Shown in pieces: positions 39,022-40,262 of a stretch of 40,262 nucleotides of DNA. The position numbers and the translations under genes are program-made. Each line of letters opens with the position of its first letter. Positions within the stretch are counted from its first letter, which is position 1. The notes under the pieces are model-generated. The model was given only the letters and a program-made list of their open reading frames with translations, was not told the DNA's origin and ran no database searches. This DNA comes from Elusimicrobiota bacterium (GTDB lineage: Bacteria; Elusimicrobiota; Elusimicrobia; UBA1565; UBA9628): NCBI GenBank assembly GCA_016182905.1, contig JACPFR010000003.1, positions 1 to 40,262 on the forward strand. The letters run 5' to 3'.

Positions 39022-40262
39022 GTGAAGACCGAACACATCCCTTTCGCCGAGATCGAGAAGAAGTGGCAGGACAGATGGGAGGCCGAAGGGGTTTTCCGCG
39101 CGCCGAAGTCCCCGCGCCCCGGCCGCAAGTTCTACTGCCTCGACATGTTCCCCTACCCCTCCGCCGCCGGCCTCCACGTCGGCCACCCCGAGGGCTACAC
39201 CGCCACCGACATCCTGTGCCGCTACAAGCGCATGCGGGACTTCGACGTCCTGCACCCGATGGGTTGGGACGCCTTCGGCCTGCCCGCGGAGAACTTCGCC
39301 ATCGCCACGGGCACGCACCCGGCCAAGGTCACGCGCGACAACGTCGACAACTTCCGCCGCCAGATCAAGTCGCTCGGATTCTCCTACGACTGGGAACGCG
39401 AGGTCGACACGACCGACCCCGGCTACTATAAATGGACGCAGTGGATCTTCCTGCAGCTGTTCAAGAAGGGGCTCGCCTACGAGAGCACCGCGCCCATCAA
39501 CTTCTGCCCGTCGTGCAAGACCGGCCTCGCCAACGAGGAGGTCTTCAACGGGGCGTGCGAGCGCTGCGGGACCAAGGTCGAGCGCAAGAGCCTGCGCCAG
39601 TGGGTGCTGAAGATCACGGCGTACGCCGACCGGCTCGAGAGCGACCTCGCCGGGCTCGACTGGCCCGAGTCCACCTTGTCGATGCAGAGGCACTGGATCG
39701 GGCGCTCCGAGGGCGCCGAGGTGACCTTCAAGTCGGAGGGCGGGGACGAGATCAAGGTGTTCACCACCCGGCCGGACACTTTGTTCGGGGCGACGTACAT
39801 GGTGCTGGCCCCCGAGCACGCCTTGACGGACAAAATAACCACAGAGGCGCAAAGACACAAAGTCAAAGAGTACGTCGAGGCGGCGAGGAACAAGTCGGAT
39901 CTCGAAAGAACGGAATTGCAGAAGGACAAGACGGGCGTGTTCACGGGCGGCTATGCCGTCAACCCCGTCAACGGGGCGAAGATACCGGTTTATATCGCGG
40001 ACTACGTGCTGGGGTCCTACGGCACGGGGGCGATCATGGCGGTGTCGGCGCACGACGAGCGGGATCACGAATTCGCCGTCAAATACAACATCGATATAAA
40101 GACCGTGGTTTTGCCTCCCGCCGGGACGGAACTCGAAGAGGGAACGGCTTTTCCCGGCGACGGAACGGCAACGAATTCGGGACTCCTGGACGGGCTTCCT
40201 ACGCCTGAAGCCAAGAAGGTGATTATCGCTTGGCTTGAAGAGAAGGGCCTCGGGGCCAAGCG
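39022..40262 (+). CDS. leuS: Leucyl-tRNA synthetase, N-terminal part (runs off window)
   Basis: The first 413 residues of a class I synthetase charging tRNA-Leu. [16 protein letters not shown] contains the HIGH-type motif (HVGH); [17 protein letters not shown] is the LeuS-specific strand; CPSC...CERCG is a zinc ribbon. The editing domain is present with [19 protein letters not shown] and [16 protein letters not shown] and the anticodon-binding parts lie beyond 40262. GTG 39022 follows a TATAAT box by 6 nt. Codons about 272-280 are made of a dispersed-repeat-like sequence (39837-39862), and codon use around and after it is less GC-rich than before. Confidence 0.96.
   Translation, partial: MKTEHIPFAEIEKKWQDRWEAEGVFRAPKSPRPGRKFYCLDMFPYPSAAGLHVGHPEGYTATDILCRYKRMRDFDVLHPMGWDAFGLPAENFAIATGTHPAKVTRDNVDNFRRQIKSLGFSYDWEREVDTTDPGYYKWTQWIFLQLFKKGLAYESTAPINFCPSCKTGLANEEVFNGACERCGTKVERKSLRQWVLKITAYADRLESDLAGLDWPESTLSMQRHWIGRSEGAEVTFKSEGGDEIKVFTTRPDTLFGATYMVLAPEHALTDKITTEAQRHKVKEYVEAARNKSDLERTELQKDKTGVFTGGYAVNPVNGAKIPVYIADYVLGSYGTGAIMAVSAHDERDHEFAVKYNIDIKTVVLPPAGTELEEGTAFPGDGTATNSGLLDGLPTPEAKKVIIAWLEEKGLGAK
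39837..39862 (+). repeat. CCACAGAGGC-type dispersed repeat fragment inside leuS
   Basis: CCACAGAGGCGCAAAGACAC and flanking bases resemble the short CCACAGAGGCACAGAGACAC repeat scattered through many environmental bacterial genomes. Here it is read in frame as ITTEAQRHK within the editing domain, with codons ATA and AGA that are rare in this window. Protein length across this point matches ordinary LeuS, so it replaces rather than adds residues. Confidence 0.5.

Overview
The window is a high-GC bacterial chromosomal segment (no rRNA or tRNA seen). The best fit I can offer is a member of the Elusimicrobiota or a related diderm lineage. This rests on a PorV/UPF0164-like outer-membrane protein next to a giant secreted OmpL47/NHL-repeat protein with a FlgD-like (type 9 sorting-like) C-terminus, a GT39-type membrane glycosyltransferase, and many overlapping genes with GTG/TTG starts. 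This is inference from gene style, not a marker-gene assignment.

Layout. (1) 1-1450 is an accessory edge of visibly lower GC at its left end: a candidate integron attC site (289-369), a small VOC/glyoxalase-like gene and a RelE/ParE-type toxin-antitoxin pair. (2) 1581-2048 (minus) is a small secreted protein, divergent from a plus-strand operon (2187-7561) of a periplasmic adaptor-like protein, GlgC, a REC-HPt protein and an unusual REC-GspE/PilB-REC fusion. The divergent spacer carries two LexA-like palindromes. (3) 7614-8668 is an XRE regulator with two palindromic operators over its own promoter, a membrane protein and a small secreted ORF. (4) 8782-11238 is an island-like stretch: a 40-bp palindrome, a degenerate Fpg/Nei-like protein, an intergenic repeat and two unknown minus-strand genes. 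(5) 11235-27058 (minus) is a PorV-like gene and a 4,977-residue surface/secreted protein with about 35 OmpL47-like modules. (6) 27269-31552 holds the GT39-like glycosyltransferase, a double-REC winged-helix regulator and an ECF-type sigma factor. (7) 31553-32214 is a long non-coding stretch with an inverted duplication of the sigma-gene leader and what looks like the left end of an IS110-family element: a structured, bridge-RNA-like region plus the first 12 codons of the transposase. (8) 32215-38971 is a tightly overlapping plus-strand operon: DUF3536/GH57-like hydrolase, PhoH-family ATPase, YbeY, O-antigen-ligase/TPR protein, M23 peptidase. It is followed by leuS, which runs off the right edge.

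Genes working together. The minus-strand giant gene, porV-like gene and a downstream unknown gene are chained by 4-nt stop/start overlaps and probably form one export unit. GlgC, REC-HPt and REC-ATPase-REC are similarly chained, linking glycogen precursor synthesis with a phosphorelay-controlled type IV pilus/type II secretion-like motor. Four genes (1581-2048, 2187, 32215, leuS) have a TANAAT box exactly 6 nt before the start codon, suggesting that leaderless mRNAs are common in this organism.
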